From NCBI GenBank assembly GCA_964388575.1, contig CAYMAZ010000074.1:1-5137 (forward strand): a stretch of 5,137 nucleotides of DNA, in the 5' to 3' direction. This stretch comes from CAYMAZ01 sp964388575. Lineage in GTDB: Bacteria > Bacteroidota > Bacteroidia > Bacteroidales > DTU049. Of the stretch, positions 4,963-5,137 are shown one piece after another. The translations under genes and the position numbers were made by a program. Numbering within the stretch: position 1 is the stretch's first letter; the number at the start of each line of letters is the position of its first letter. The notes under the pieces are model-generated. The model was not told the origin of the DNA. It did no database searches and saw only the letters and a list, made by a program, of their open reading frames with translations.

Positions 4963-5137
4963 ATGAAAAGTAAAACAAAGCAATACATTAAAGAGTACAA
5001 GTGGTCGAACATCTTTGCGATGATCAGAAACAATCGTAAAAAGCCAAAAATTTGCTCAGACGATTTCAGGGACAAACTTGTCGTTATAACAGGGGCAACT
5101 TCCGGAATAGGGTATGTTACAGCACGAAGGTATGCTG
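4963..5137 (+). CDS. short-chain dehydrogenase/reductase, 5' part only
   Basis: From ATG 4963 the frame is open to the window end: 58 full codons, with the rest outside. After a basic leader (about 1-35, including WSNIFAMIRNNRKKP) comes the first beta strand and nucleotide-binding loop KLVVITGATSGIGYVT (38-53), with T43-G-x-x-x-G-I-G50, the classic Rossmann motif of SDR enzymes that bind NAD(H) or NADP(H). The catalytic S-Y-K residues would lie downstream and cannot be checked. The leader is longer than in minimal SDRs and has no signal peptide; it may pack against the membrane or a partner. The enzyme should oxidise or reduce an alcohol/ketone, substrate unknown. The 9-base spacing after the NTF2-like gene indicates an operon and possibly a shared pathway. 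Confidence 0.9.
   Translation, partial: MKSKTKQYIKEYKWSNIFAMIRNNRKKPKICSDDFRDKLVVITGATSGIGYVTARRYA

Overview
The window looks like the chromosome of an AT-rich member of the Bacteroidota (a Flavobacteriia/Sphingobacteriia-like organism). The large protein at 1120-3024 ends in a type IX secretion (T9SS) sorting domain. Start codons follow A-rich leaders without Shine-Dalgarno sequences. Codon use is AT-rich. All genes lie on the + strand; no complete mobile element, integrase, transposase, CRISPR array, tRNA or rRNA was seen.

Left part (1 to about 3644): three unrelated lone genes, each preceded by a spacer that is richer in GC than the genes and full of inverted repeats. Spacer 1 (1-383) holds a strongly structured block at 56-234; bases 61-160 are 60% G+C by my count, against 23% for 481-540 in the next gene. 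It is followed by a secreted hypothetical protein (384-953). Spacer 2 (954-1119) precedes a 634-residue secreted protein with seven SBBP-type repeats (probably a seven-bladed beta-propeller), an Ig-like domain and a T9SS tail (1120-3024). Spacer 3 (3025-3194) precedes a YvbK-like GNAT acetyltransferase (3195-3644). Short motifs recur near the gene-proximal ends of the spacers (CCGTTGGCA in spacers 2 and 3, GTT-N5-ACATAAAA in 1 and 2, ACTTGACA in 1 and 3). The one-gene-per-structured-spacer layout with common orientation resembles a gene-cassette array, but the spacers do not fit canonical integron attC consensus sites. This is the least explained part of the window.

Junction (3645-3919): two gene fragments abut. 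First is the middle of a Bacteroidota protein with an SmpA/BamE-like look, lacking both ends. Then comes the C-terminal tail of a second GNAT acetyltransferase. The tail's stop codon overlaps the next start codon (ATGA), so an older two-gene acetyltransferase unit was probably cut here by insertion or deletion of the material to the left.

Right part (3916-5137): an intact GNAT acetyltransferase (3916-4407), a 72-base gap with a 9-bp inverted repeat, then a SnoaL/NTF2-like protein (4480-4953) and, 9 bases after its stop, a short-chain dehydrogenase cut by the window end (4963-5137). The last two form a probable operon with a redox or stress-related role; its exact substrate cannot be read from the sequence.
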